Source: Actinospineispora eucalypti (lineage in GTDB: Bacteria; Actinomycetota; Actinomycetes; Mycobacteriales; Pseudonocardiaceae). From it: a stretch of DNA of 64,000 bases. The position numbers were made by a program, and so were the translations under genes. Under the pieces are notes generated by a model that did no database searches, had not been told where the DNA came from, and saw only the letters and a list, made by a program, of their open reading frames with translations. The stretch is taken from assembly GCA_014208095.1 (NCBI GenBank), contig JACHMT010000002.1:1302001-1366000 (forward strand). The letters run 5' to 3'. Shown here piece after piece: positions 41,220 through 49,096 of the stretch; the stretch's first letter is position 1; the number at the start of each line of letters is the position of its first letter.

Positions 41220-41819
41220 GCCGTGTCGCGGCTGGTTTTGCGTGGTTGCCGCTGGTTTGGTGGTGGCTGGGTTCGGCTGACGGCTTGGACGGCGCGGCCT
41301 GGCTAGTCTGCCGGGGCCTCGAGTGCCGCCGGTGACGTTCCAGCCGGGTTGCCTCCCACCGTTGTTACGGTGGGTGATGATCGGGTCGGCGTCCGGCACG
41401 GTGCGTTCCTCGACATCGACGTCAATCTGGTTTCGGGGCGCGACTGACCAGACTGCTGTCGATGTCGATGAACGATTTCCGGGCAGCCTTAGCTCGGACC
41501 TCATCGACGTTACGGCGCGTGACCGACAGCGGGCATCCACCCCGGCGACGGTGTACCAGGCAGCGGGGTCGTGCTCTAGGCTTGATCGCCAGCCGCGGTG
41601 GCCCGGGTAATCCGCGTTCACCGACCGGCTCCCCGCCGAGTTCATCTCCAGAGACCTTTTCCCAAGATCGAACGTCTCTCATGTGGAACTCGGCGCGGTC
41701 CTCGCTCCCGGCGCAAGCCACGGCGACGCCTCGACAGGCTCCAGGCGCATACCGCTCGTCACGTTCACCCCAACTGTCACGGCAAGTGAGTTCCGATTAG
41801 CCGCCGTTACGTATCTCGA
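41220..41819. mobile_element. Possible decayed insertion (600 bp between CTAGT repeats)
   Basis: The CTAGT direct repeats and a transposase-like scrap on the minus strand suggest a heavily decayed insertion next to the P450 stop codon. The ends show no convincing inverted repeats, so this is tentative. Confidence 0.25.
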
Positions 41820-41867
41820 CTAGTTGTCGCGAGTGCCTGCCCGGGGCGTCATGGTGCCCGTGGCGGA

Positions 41868-41910
41868 GGTGATCGTTGTTCGTGGCGGTTGGGCCGCGAA
41901 AATCGCGGCT
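41868..41910. repeat. Dispersed palindromic repeat, copy 2
   Basis: TGATCGTTGTTCGTGGCGG leads into GCCGCGA-AAA-TCGCGGC, a perfect 7-bp stem. The 41 bases 41870-41910 match copy 1 (32877-32917) at 32 positions, and 41868-41898 match the half copy at 32834 at 25 of 31. Confidence 0.6.
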
Positions 41911-41953
41911 GGACCTCACGGCCGGCGATCGTCGGTGATCTTCAGGTGCTGGG

Positions 41954-42970
41954 CTATCGCGATGTGGGAAGGTTGTGAACGCGCGGAACTACTTCGGCGC
42001 CGATGCGCCGGAACGAGTCGAGCATCAGCTGTTGCTCGCCCACGATGTGCCGCACGAGCACATGTTCGAAGCCCAGCGCCCGGTACTCCTCGAGCTGCTG
42101 GACGACCGTCTCCGGCGCGCCCACCAACAGCTGGTCCATTCCGACGCCGCGATAGCCCTCGGCGAGAATCTTTTCCACGACACTCTCGGCCTCGGCGTCG
42201 GACGAGCCCACGAAGATGTCCCGCCGGAGCACGGGAAGCGGTTCACGGCCGTGGCGGGCCGCCGACTCCCGGTAGGCGTCGAGCTGCTCGACCAGATCGG
42301 TGCGGGTGGCGTTCTGCCCGGTCAGCCACCCGTCTCCCAGCCGTCCGGCCCTGGCCGCCGCGGTACGCACGGTGCCGGCGACCCAGATCGAGACGGGGAC
42401 CCTCGGAGTCGGCCCCGCCTGCACCCGGTCCAGGGAGTGGTACCGCCCCGGCACCGTGGCCGGTTCGCCGTCCAGCATCGCGCGCAGCGCCGCGAGGAGC
42501 TCCTCGAGCCGCCCGACCCGGCTGGTCTCCTCCATCCCGAACGCCGTGAACTGGCGTTCACCCTGACCGAGCGCCAGCGCGATGGTCAGGGGCGCCTCCG
42601 CGAACGCGGCGAGCGTGCCGATCTGTTCCGCGAGCAGCACCGGGTTGTAGAACGGCGCGAGCAGGACCATGCCCAGCGGCATCCGGCCCGCCGACGGCAT
42701 CAGGCGCGCGAGCGTCGGGACCGGTGAGAACGCGTTCGCGTATCCGGGCGGCACCGCGTGGTGGTCGCCGACGAGCAGCATGTCCAGCCCGGCCTCGCGC
42801 GCGGCCACCGTCGCCTCGACCAGGTTCCGCGCCTGGTCGCCGGTCGACATCGCCCCCATCGGGCGCTCGATGAACCCACCCTTGGGTAGCGCGTCGAGGG
42901 CCGCGCGAAATGTCGGGTAGGTATCCGGAGATGTCGGAAAGACGAATCGAAGCGACGTCCCGAGCTTCAT
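41954..42970 (-). CDS. LLM-class (luciferase-like) F420- or FMN-dependent oxidoreductase
   Basis: The 338-residue TIM barrel begins MKLGTSLRFVFP and has MLLVGDHHAVPPGYANAFSP, the strand-3 region LGMVLLAPFYNPVLLAEQIG, and the cofactor-phosphate region VSIWVAGTVRTAAARAGRLGDGWL. These are characteristic of the bacterial luciferase superfamily, many of whose actinobacterial members use F420. The start at 42970 matches the family N-terminus. It is divergent from the aldehyde dehydrogenase at 43160, so a monooxygenase or reductase acting upstream of aldehyde oxidation is plausible. Confidence 0.83.
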   Translation of the reverse strand: MKLGTSLRFVFPTSPDTYPTFRAALDALPKGGFIERPMGAMSTGDQARNLVEATVAAREAGLDMLLVGDHHAVPPGYANAFSPVPTLARLMPSAGRMPLGMVLLAPFYNPVLLAEQIGTLAAFAEAPLTIALALGQGERQFTAFGMEETSRVGRLEELLAALRAMLDGEPATVPGRYHSLDRVQAGPTPRVPVSIWVAGTVRTAAARAGRLGDGWLTGQNATRTDLVEQLDAYRESAARHGREPLPVLRRDIFVGSSDAEAESVVEKILAEGYRGVGMDQLLVGAPETVVQQLEEYRALGFEHVLVRHIVGEQQLMLDSFRRIGAEVVPRVHNLPTSR

Positions 42971-43159
42971 TCGAACCACCCTAATGGTCGCGCTGTGGCT
43001 GAGCTCACAAATACACCGCACGGGGCTACCAGGAGTGATTCACGCGGCGAATCAGCCGATCCAAGACATCATCGAGCCGCCTCCTTGCCGCGCGGTACCG
43101 GGCGTGGACACGGTGTTCACGACGAGCATGGGTGCCCGCCGGAACGGAGATCCACGAGC

Positions 43160-44521
43160 ATGTACACAGTCACCAACCCGGCGACGGGCGAGCTGATCGA
43201 GACGGTCCCGAACTCGACCGACGAGGAGGTCCGGGCGGCGATCGAGCGCGTGCACCTCGGCTACTCGTCGTGGCGGCGCCGGCCGGTCACCGAGCGGGCG
43301 AAGATCGTGTCGCACGCCGCCGAGCTGTTCGCCGAGCGCGCCGACGAGCTGGCCGCGATCATGACCCTGGAGATGGGCAAGCGGGTCAACGAGGGCCGGG
43401 GCGAAATCGGCGTCGTGGTCGACATCTTCAACTACTACGCCGACAACGGCCCCGCGCTGCTGGCCGACGAACCGCTGTCGATCAAGGGCGGCGAGGCGGT
43501 GATCACCAAGGGGCCGATCGGCGCGCTGCTCGGCATCATGCCCTGGAACTTCCCCTGCTACCAGGTCGCCCGGTTCGTCGCGCCCAACCTGGTGCTCGGC
43601 AACACGATCCTGCTCAAGCACGCCTCGATCTGCCCCCGGTCGGCGCTCGCCATCGAGCGGGTCCTGCGCGACGCCGGCGTGCCCGAGGACGCCTACGCCA
43701 ACATCTTCGCGTCCAGCAAACAGGTCCCGTGGATGCTCGCCGACCCGCGCATCCAGGGCGTCTCCCTGACCGGCAGCGAGCAGGCCGGCATCGCCGTGGC
43801 GGCCGAGGCCGGGCGGAACCTGAAGAAGACGGTGCTGGAGCTCGGCGGGTCCGACCCGCTGATCGTGCTCGACTCCGCCGACCTGGACGAGACCGTGAAG
43901 GCCACCTCGACCGCGCGGATGCGCAACTGCGGCCAGTCCTGCAACGCGCCGAAGCGGATGATCGTGCTGGCCGACATCTACGACGAGTTCGTCGACCGGC
44001 TGAGCGAACGCGTGTCGAGCTTCTACCGGCCGGGCGACCCCGCCGACCCCGCGACCAAGCTCGGGCCGCTCGCCTCGGTGGCGGCCGCCGACGAGGTGGC
44101 CGACCAGATCGACACCGCGGTCCGGCAGGGCGCAAAACTTCGGGCCGGCGGCCGCCGCATCGGCGGACCGGGCGCCTACCTCGAGCCCACCGTGCTCACC
44201 GACGTGACCCCGGAGATGGCCGCCTACTCCGAGGAGATCTTCGGCCCGGTGTTCCTGGTGTTCCGCGCCGAGACCGAGGCCGAGGCGATCGAGCTGGCCA
44301 ACGACAGCCCGTTCGGGCTCGGCGCCAGCGTCTGGGGCACCGACCGGGAGCGGGCCCGCCACGTCGCCGAGCAGATCGAAGCCGGCATGGTCTACCTGAA
44401 CAGCGCCGGCGGCTCGCAGGCCGACCTGCCGTTCGGCGGCATCAAGCGCTCCGGAATCGGCCGCGAGCTCGGCCCCGCCGGCATCGAGGAGTTCATGAAC
44501 CAGAAGTCCATCCGCCTCTAG
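43160..44521 (+). CDS. Aldehyde dehydrogenase (succinate-semialdehyde type)
   Basis: The 453-residue NAD(P)-dependent enzyme has PWNFPCYQVARF, the general base E227 in VLELGGSDP and catalytic C261 in CGQSCNAPKRM, followed by EEIFGPVF. The short N-terminus and overall pattern fit succinate-semialdehyde dehydrogenase-like members. The ATG at 43160 has GGAG about ten bases upstream; the frame extends further upstream without support. It is divergent from the LLM oxidoreductase. Confidence 0.9.
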   Translation: MYTVTNPATGELIETVPNSTDEEVRAAIERVHLGYSSWRRRPVTERAKIVSHAAELFAERADELAAIMTLEMGKRVNEGRGEIGVVVDIFNYYADNGPALLADEPLSIKGGEAVITKGPIGALLGIMPWNFPCYQVARFVAPNLVLGNTILLKHASICPRSALAIERVLRDAGVPEDAYANIFASSKQVPWMLADPRIQGVSLTGSEQAGIAVAAEAGRNLKKTVLELGGSDPLIVLDSADLDETVKATSTARMRNCGQSCNAPKRMIVLADIYDEFVDRLSERVSSFYRPGDPADPATKLGPLASVAAADEVADQIDTAVRQGAKLRAGGRRIGGPGAYLEPTVLTDVTPEMAAYSEEIFGPVFLVFRAETEAEAIELANDSPFGLGASVWGTDRERARHVAEQIEAGMVYLNSAGGSQADLPFGGIKRSGIGRELGPAGIEEFMNQKSIRL

Positions 44522-44543
44522 GGCCGGCCATCGATATGCACAA

Positions 44544-44551
44544 ATAGCTAT
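44544..44551. promoter_or_regulatory. Short palindrome ATAGCTAT in the hydrolase-MFS promoter region
   Basis: It is flanked by CACAA and GTG, giving CACA-N8-TGTG. It lies about 85 bp before the hydrolase start in the only gap between the aldehyde dehydrogenase and the hydrolase-MFS operon. Confidence 0.35.
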
Positions 44552-44634
44552 GTGACCACCGCGGATAGGCATTAGTCGGGCATACGTCGGCCCGGAGAGG
44601 ATGTGGCCTCCGACACTGGAGTGGGGAGCCCGAC

Positions 44635-45495
44635 ATGGACACGCTCAGCCCGGCCCGACCGGCCGACGCGACCGGCTTCTTCACCGTCCGGAACCCCGAC
44701 GCATACCACCCGGACTGGGCCGGGTTCTACGCCTCGGCGCTGGCCGGCCGGGAGGCGGTGCGCCGCCGATTCCCGCACCGGCTCGACCTGAAGTACGGCG
44801 CCGACCCCTACCAGCTGGCCAACGTCTACCACCCGGAGCGCGGCACCGGCTGCCCGGTGATCGTGTACTTCCACGGCGGCCGCTGGCGGGAGGGACACCC
44901 GGCGTTCTACGACCAGCTCGCCGGACCGTGGGTCGAGGCGGGAGCGGTGTTCGTCTCCTGCGGCTACCGGCTGACCCCGGAGCACACCATCGCCGACGCG
45001 GTGGACGACGCGGTCGCCGCCGTGCGGTGGGTGGCGGAGAACGCCGCACGCTACGGCGGCGACCCCGCCCGGATCACCGTCGCGGGCCACTCGGCCGGCG
45101 GCCACCTGGCCGCGATGGCCACCATGACCGACTGGGCCGGCTCCCCCGTACCCGCGCGGGCGGCGGTCTGCATGAGCCCGCCCGTGCAGCTGGCCGAGCC
45201 CGGACAGCCCGGCGCCGAGGTCAGCCCCGCGCTGCGCATCACCGGGGCGCCGGGCCGGGTGGTCGTCTCGTTCGGCGATCCGGAGCCCAACCGGAAGGCC
45301 GACGACGACCGCTTCCTCACCCGCCAGGGCCAGTTGCTGGTCGACGCGCTGACCGCCGCCGGTCATCGGCCGGTCCGGGTCACGCTGCCGGACACCGACC
45401 ATCTGGGTACGGCCACCGCGTTCGCCGACCCCGGCTCGGCGCTGTTCACGGCGGCGCACCGAGCGGTGTTCGGCCTGGACGGGGGCTCTCGATGA
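44635..45495 (+). CDS. Alpha/beta hydrolase (esterase/kynurenine-formamidase-like)
   Basis: The 286-residue protein has the oxyanion motif YFHGGRWREG, the nucleophile elbow VAGHSAGGHLAA and a C-terminal His in LPDTDHLG. This HGG-type layout is shared by small carboxylesterases and kynurenine formamidase-like enzymes. The ATG follows GGAGTGGGGAG. Its stop overlaps the MFS gene (ATGA), so hydrolysis of an imported or exported ester or amide is a likely joint function. Confidence 0.83.
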   Translation: MDTLSPARPADATGFFTVRNPDAYHPDWAGFYASALAGREAVRRRFPHRLDLKYGADPYQLANVYHPERGTGCPVIVYFHGGRWREGHPAFYDQLAGPWVEAGAVFVSCGYRLTPEHTIADAVDDAVAAVRWVAENAARYGGDPARITVAGHSAGGHLAAMATMTDWAGSPVPARAAVCMSPPVQLAEPGQPGAEVSPALRITGAPGRVVVSFGDPEPNRKADDDRFLTRQGQLLVDALTAAGHRPVRVTLPDTDHLGTATAFADPGSALFTAAHRAVFGLDGGSR

Positions 45496-46739
45496 CCACG
45501 CCGGAAGCCCGGCGGGCGATCCACCGGCCGGTGCTGGCGCTGGCGTTCCTGGCCGTGCTGCTGGACGGGTTCGACACCGCGACGCTGGCGTTCGTGGTAC
45601 CGACCCTGGCCGCCGAGTGGGGGGTGAGCCCGGCCAGCTTCACGCTCCCCCTGGTGCTGACCAACCTCGGCGTCGTCGTCGGCTACCTGTGCTGCGGCGC
45701 GCTGGGCGCCCGGATCGGCCGCCGCGCTGTGCTCGTCGCGGGCGTCACGCTGTTCGCGGTGACCACGCTGCTGGTGGCGGCCGTGTTGCCGGCCCGCTCG
45801 ATACTCCTGCTCGGGGCGGTGCGGGCGCTCACCGGGCTGGGGCTGGGCGCGGTGCTGCCGGTCGCGGTCTCCCTGGCCACCGAGTTCTCCCCCGCGCGGC
45901 GCCGCGAGGTCGTGTCGGTGACCGTCACCCTGGGCCTGGCCTCCGGGGCGACCCTGGGCGGGTTCTTCGGCGGCCGGCTGATCACGCTGCTCGGCCCCGA
46001 GGGGGTGTTCGTGTTCGCCGGCGTGCTGCCGCTGCTGCTGGCCGGGGTGATGGCGTGGCGGCTGCCGGCCGAACCACCGGCCGAAGCGACGGGCCGGCAC
46101 GCGGCCCGGGTGGGCCGGCTGTTCGACCCGGGGTGGCGGGCCAGCACCGGGCTGCTGTGGGCCTTCTCCTTCCTGGTCTTCGTGGCGGCCTACACGCTGA
46201 CCTCGTGGGTTCCCACGCTGCTGACCGGCTACGGGTTCAGCCCGACCCAGGCGCCGCTCGGGCTGGCGTTCGTCAGCCTCGGCGGCGTGCTCGGCGGAAT
46301 CCTGCTCATCCCGGTCGCGGCGCGCATCGGCATCGCGCCCGCCCTGATACTGATGCCGCTGATCGGCATGGCCTGCATGGTGCTGGTGGCCCGCGCGCCG
46401 CTTCCCGACAGCCTGCTGCTGCTCGCGCTCGGCGGGGCGGGGCTGGGTGTGACCGCCAGCCAGATCGGCCAGCTGACGCTCGCCGTGGCCCTCTACCCGA
46501 CCGGCACCCGGACCACCGGCGTCGGCTGGGCCGCGGCGCTCGGGCGGGCCGGCTCGATCGTCGGCCCCGCGGTGGCGGGGATCCTGATCGGCCTCGCGCT
46601 GGCCGGCCGGGACATCATCCTGCTCACCGCCCTGCCGGTCGTGGCGGCGGCCATCTGCGCCGGTCTGCTCTGGCGCGGCGGGGTCCGGACCCCCCGGGCG
46701 GAACCGCCCGCGCTGCTCGACCAACCGCGCTCGGCGTGA
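45492..46739 (+). CDS. MFS transporter (aromatic-acid/H+ symporter-like)
   Basis: The 415-residue protein has twelve hydrophobic segments, the AAHS-like start LDGFDTATLAFVVPTLAAEWG, and motif A-like GALGARIGRRAVL. Members take up aromatic or other organic acids. It is translationally coupled to the hydrolase upstream and to the broken MBL-fold gene downstream. Confidence 0.88.
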   Translation: MTTPEARRAIHRPVLALAFLAVLLDGFDTATLAFVVPTLAAEWGVSPASFTLPLVLTNLGVVVGYLCCGALGARIGRRAVLVAGVTLFAVTTLLVAAVLPARSILLLGAVRALTGLGLGAVLPVAVSLATEFSPARRREVVSVTVTLGLASGATLGGFFGGRLITLLGPEGVFVFAGVLPLLLAGVMAWRLPAEPPAEATGRHAARVGRLFDPGWRASTGLLWAFSFLVFVAAYTLTSWVPTLLTGYGFSPTQAPLGLAFVSLGGVLGGILLIPVAARIGIAPALILMPLIGMACMVLVARAPLPDSLLLLALGGAGLGVTASQIGQLTLAVALYPTGTRTTGVGWAAALGRAGSIVGPAVAGILIGLALAGRDIILLTALPVVAAAICAGLLWRGGVRTPRAEPPALLDQPRSA

Positions 46740-47170
46740 CGACCGGTTGGTACGACCTCGGTGACGTCACCGTGGTGCCGATCGTGGAGACGCCCCGGCT
46801 GCTGATCGCGCCGGCCGAGTTCTTCCCCGGCACCCGGGTCGACCGGGACGAGTGGTGTTTCCAGCAACCGTGGTTCGACGCCGCCACCGGCAGCCTGGTG
46901 TACGCCATCCGGTCCTACTGCGTGGACCCGGCGGCCGCCGCGCGGGCGCGCAACCGGTTGCTGGCCGGCGCCGCCGCCTCCGGCACGCCGATCGTGCCGA
47001 CCCACTTCGCCCATCCCGCCCCGGGCCGGGTCACGCCGACCACCACCGGCTACACCTTTCGCCCGGCGTCCGACCTGCTGCGGAAAAGCTCGAGCATGGT
47101 GGTCCAGTCGGGGCCCCGGCGGGTGGCGTGCGCGAGGCCCTCGGCGCGGCGCCGCGGTGGCTGCCGATGA
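46736..47170 (+). pseudogene. MBL-fold metallohydrolase with central deletion
   Basis: GTG at 46736 overlaps the MFS stop and begins a good MBL-fold N-terminus (WYDLGDVTVVPIVETPRLL, then SLVYAIRSY). The frame then jumps at about 46920 directly to the C-terminal part (CVDPAAAARARNRLLAGAAA, then IVPTHFAHPAPGRV). The middle of about 150 residues, including the HxHxDH metal site, is missing. The result is about 144 residues and cannot bind zinc in the usual way. The last 30 residues are unrelated to the family. It was probably the third gene of the hydrolase-MFS operon. Confidence 0.75.
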
Positions 47171-47284
47171 GCTCAAGAGCCGCGTCGGCCAGCCGTAGCG
47201 GCCGAGCCCGCGACCGCCGAGCCGGAATGGCGGCGCTTCTTCCCCGGCCTGGACTACCGGCCGCCCTGCCCCGGCCGACGCCGG
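47171..47284 (+). other. Gene remnant or spacer after the broken MBL gene
   Basis: One plus-strand frame reads TAEPEWRRFFPGLDYRPPCP, coding-like but without a start or context. It may be the tail of a gene lost in the same rearrangement that broke the MBL-fold gene. Confidence 0.3.
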
Positions 47285-47923
47285 TCACCGGAACAGCGGC
47301 CGGCCGAACGTCTCGCCGAACGTGATCTCCTCGACCGGAGCGCGGGTGAGCCGCCCGGGGAAGGGACGCTCCGGGTAGCCGACCGCGATGTGGCCGGCGG
47401 TGGCGTACCCGTCGGGGATCTCCAGCAGCGCCTTGACCGCCGGTTCCTCGGTGCACAGCAGCGTGGTGAACGCGCTGGCCACGCCCTCGGCGCGCAGCGC
47501 GAGCAGCAGATTCTGCACCGTGGGGTACACCGAGCCGCCGCCCACGATGGACAGCCGGCCGAGCTGCGCGTCCGTGGCGTGGAGTGCGGCGATCTCGGCA
47601 CAGGCGACCACGATGACCGGCACACCGGCCAGGCCGCGTGCGAAGTGGTCGGCGTCGCGCACGATCGCCGGTGGCGCACCGACCTGGACCTGTCCGGCCG
47701 TCACCGCCTCGTGGTAGGCCGCCCAGTGCGGGAGGTACAGGTCGGCCAGGGCCTGCTTGCGCCCGGGGTCGCGGACCACCACCCAGCGCACCGGTTGCCG
47801 GTTGCCGCCCTGCGGCCCGAACCGGGCCATCTCGAACGCCCGGTACAGCACCTCGTCCGGCACCGGGTCGGCCCGGAAGTACCGGCAGGTCCCCTGGGTG
47901 CGCATCGCCTCGCTCAGCTCCAT
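47285..47923 (-). CDS. Nitroreductase-family protein
   Basis: The 212-residue protein has the FMN-binding pattern of nitroreductases: AMRTQGTCRYFRADPVPDEV, ARFGPQGGNRQPVRWVVV, SIVGGGSVYPTVQNLLLALR, and AVGYPERPFPGRLTR. It would reduce nitro groups, quinones or enones using NAD(P)H. The start at 47923 has a weak ribosome site 15 bp after the tautomerase stop, so it may depend on translation of that gene. Confidence 0.87.
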   Translation of the reverse strand: MELSEAMRTQGTCRYFRADPVPDEVLYRAFEMARFGPQGGNRQPVRWVVVRDPGRKQALADLYLPHWAAYHEAVTAGQVQVGAPPAIVRDADHFARGLAGVPVIVVACAEIAALHATDAQLGRLSIVGGGSVYPTVQNLLLALRAEGVASAFTTLLCTEEPAVKALLEIPDGYATAGHIAVGYPERPFPGRLTRAPVEEITFGETFGRPLFR

Positions 47924-47937
47924 CGCCGCGCGCCCGC

Positions 47938-48141
47938 TCAGCGTTTGCCGGCGGCTCGGAGCTCGGCGATCGACTCGCCGCCGACGAACCAGTGCTCGGG
48001 TTCGCACTCCCGCAGCACCACTCGCACGGTCTCCGGTTTGGCGCCGATCGACTCCTCGGCCGCCTTGGTCAGGGCTCGGCCCAGTGCGGCCAGTTGTTCG
48101 GGGCTGCGGCCCCGGGCCAGCGTGACCTGGATCAACGGCAT
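47938..48141 (-). CDS. 4-oxalocrotonate tautomerase-like protein
   Basis: The 67-residue protein begins MPLIQVTLARGRSPEQLAAL, with the catalytic N-terminal proline exposed after Met removal. It also has VRVVLRECEPEHWFVGGESI, the usual C-terminal half. I chose the ATG at 48141 rather than 48147 because GGAG lies 7 bases before it but only 1 base before the other. Such enzymes isomerise enol/keto acids in aromatic breakdown. It heads a two-gene unit with the nitroreductase. Confidence 0.87.
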   Translation of the reverse strand: MPLIQVTLARGRSPEQLAALGRALTKAAEESIGAKPETVRVVLRECEPEHWFVGGESIAELRAAGKR

Positions 48142-48191
48142 CGGCATGCTCCTTCGTCGTCCGTCCGATGGCAGTATCCGGCACCCGCCCC

Positions 48192-48209
48192 AGGCTTGAT
48201 CGCCAGCCG
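48192..48209. repeat. 18-mer shared with 41578-41595
   Basis: AGGCTTGATCGCCAGCCG is identical at both places and continues (C/T)GG. This copy lies between the tautomerase start and the LLM gene end. The other is inside the non-coding island after the P450. Confidence 0.5.
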
Positions 48210-48265
48210 TGGCGTCGGGCCGCAACCGCAGCTCGGCCGAGTCGGCGCGGCGCCGCCCGGCCCGG

Positions 48266-49096
48266 TCAGCGGAAGCGTTCGGTGAGCGTGGCCAGCTCGT
48301 CGAGGTCGCGCAGGGTGTCCGGCTCCGGCGCGGTGCGGAGGGTGAAGGTGACCCGGTCCACGCCGGCATCGACGAAGGCCGCGAGCTGGTCGGGGTCGGT
48401 GGGCGCGCCGCACAGGGTGGCCGGGATCGGGCCTCGGCCCTGCTCCGCCAGCCAGGACAACACCCGGCGGACCTCGGCGGGCGCGGTCCGGGCCCTGGGC
48501 AGCCAGCCGTCGCCGTACCGGACCAGCCGGGCCAGCGCCGCCGGGCTCTCACCGCCGACGTAGACCGGCGGGTGCGGCCGTTGCACCGGCTTCGGCCAGG
48601 AGAAGATCGGGTCGAAGTCGACGTACGTCCCGTGGAACTCGGCCTCGTCGTCGCGCCAGATCTCCTTCAACGCCGCGAGTTTCTCGTTCAGCAGCTTTCC
48701 CCTGGTCCTCGGGTCGATCCCGTGGTTGCGCATCTCCTCGAGGTTCCAGCCGACCCCGACCCCGAACAGGACCCGCCCGTCGGAGAGCTGGTCGAGGGTT
48801 GCCACCTCCTTGGCCGCCTGGATGACGTCGCGTTGCGCGAGCAGGGCGATGGCCGTGCCCAGCTTCAGGGTGGAGGTCGCGGTTGCCGCGGCGGCCAGCG
48901 CCACGAACGGGTCGAAGGTCCGGTAGTACACGTCGGGCAGCACGTCCCCGCCGGACCACGGGCTCTCCCGCTTCACCGGTATGTGCGAATGCTCGGTGAG
49001 GAGCAGGGCGTCGAAGCCGCGCTGCTCCAGGGCCGTGGCCAGTCGGTCCGGGCGGATGCCCTCGGTCGTCACGAACGTGTCAACCCCGAACTTCAT
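48266..49096 (-). CDS. LLM-class F420-dependent oxidoreductase
   Basis: The 276-residue luciferase-fold protein begins MKFGVDTFVTTEGI. It has LLLTEHSHIP, TLKLGTAIALLAQRDVIQAA, GVGVGWNLEEMRNHG and VYVGGESPAALARLVRYGDG, a set typical of F420-dependent actinobacterial members. Its start overlaps the amidase 3' end by 17 bases, so they belong to one operon with the SDR and aldo/keto reductase upstream. The reaction is unknown. Confidence 0.87.
   Translation of the reverse strand: MKFGVDTFVTTEGIRPDRLATALEQRGFDALLLTEHSHIPVKRESPWSGGDVLPDVYYRTFDPFVALAAAATATSTLKLGTAIALLAQRDVIQAAKEVATLDQLSDGRVLFGVGVGWNLEEMRNHGIDPRTRGKLLNEKLAALKEIWRDDEAEFHGTYVDFDPIFSWPKPVQRPHPPVYVGGESPAALARLVRYGDGWLPRARTAPAEVRRVLSWLAEQGRGPIPATLCGAPTDPDQLAAFVDAGVDRVTFTLRTAPEPDTLRDLDELATLTERFR

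Larger units (their letters stand above)
41219..41953. other. Non-coding island of 735 bp (insertion-element relics)
   Basis: No intact gene is seen. The pentamer CTAGT occurs at 41215-41219 and again at 41820-41824, with 600 bp between, which could be a target duplication. On the minus strand near 41460-41520 the frame reads VRAKAARKSFIDIDSSLVS, reminiscent of the DIDxxLV region of IS1380-type transposases, but it is interrupted. A palindromic repeat shared with 32877 is at 41870. Confidence 0.5.

Noticed and set aside
41323..41800. Two plus-strand frames of about 100 residues after the P450
   Set aside because: They have no ribosome site and no family pattern, and they overlap a possible transposase relic on the other strand.
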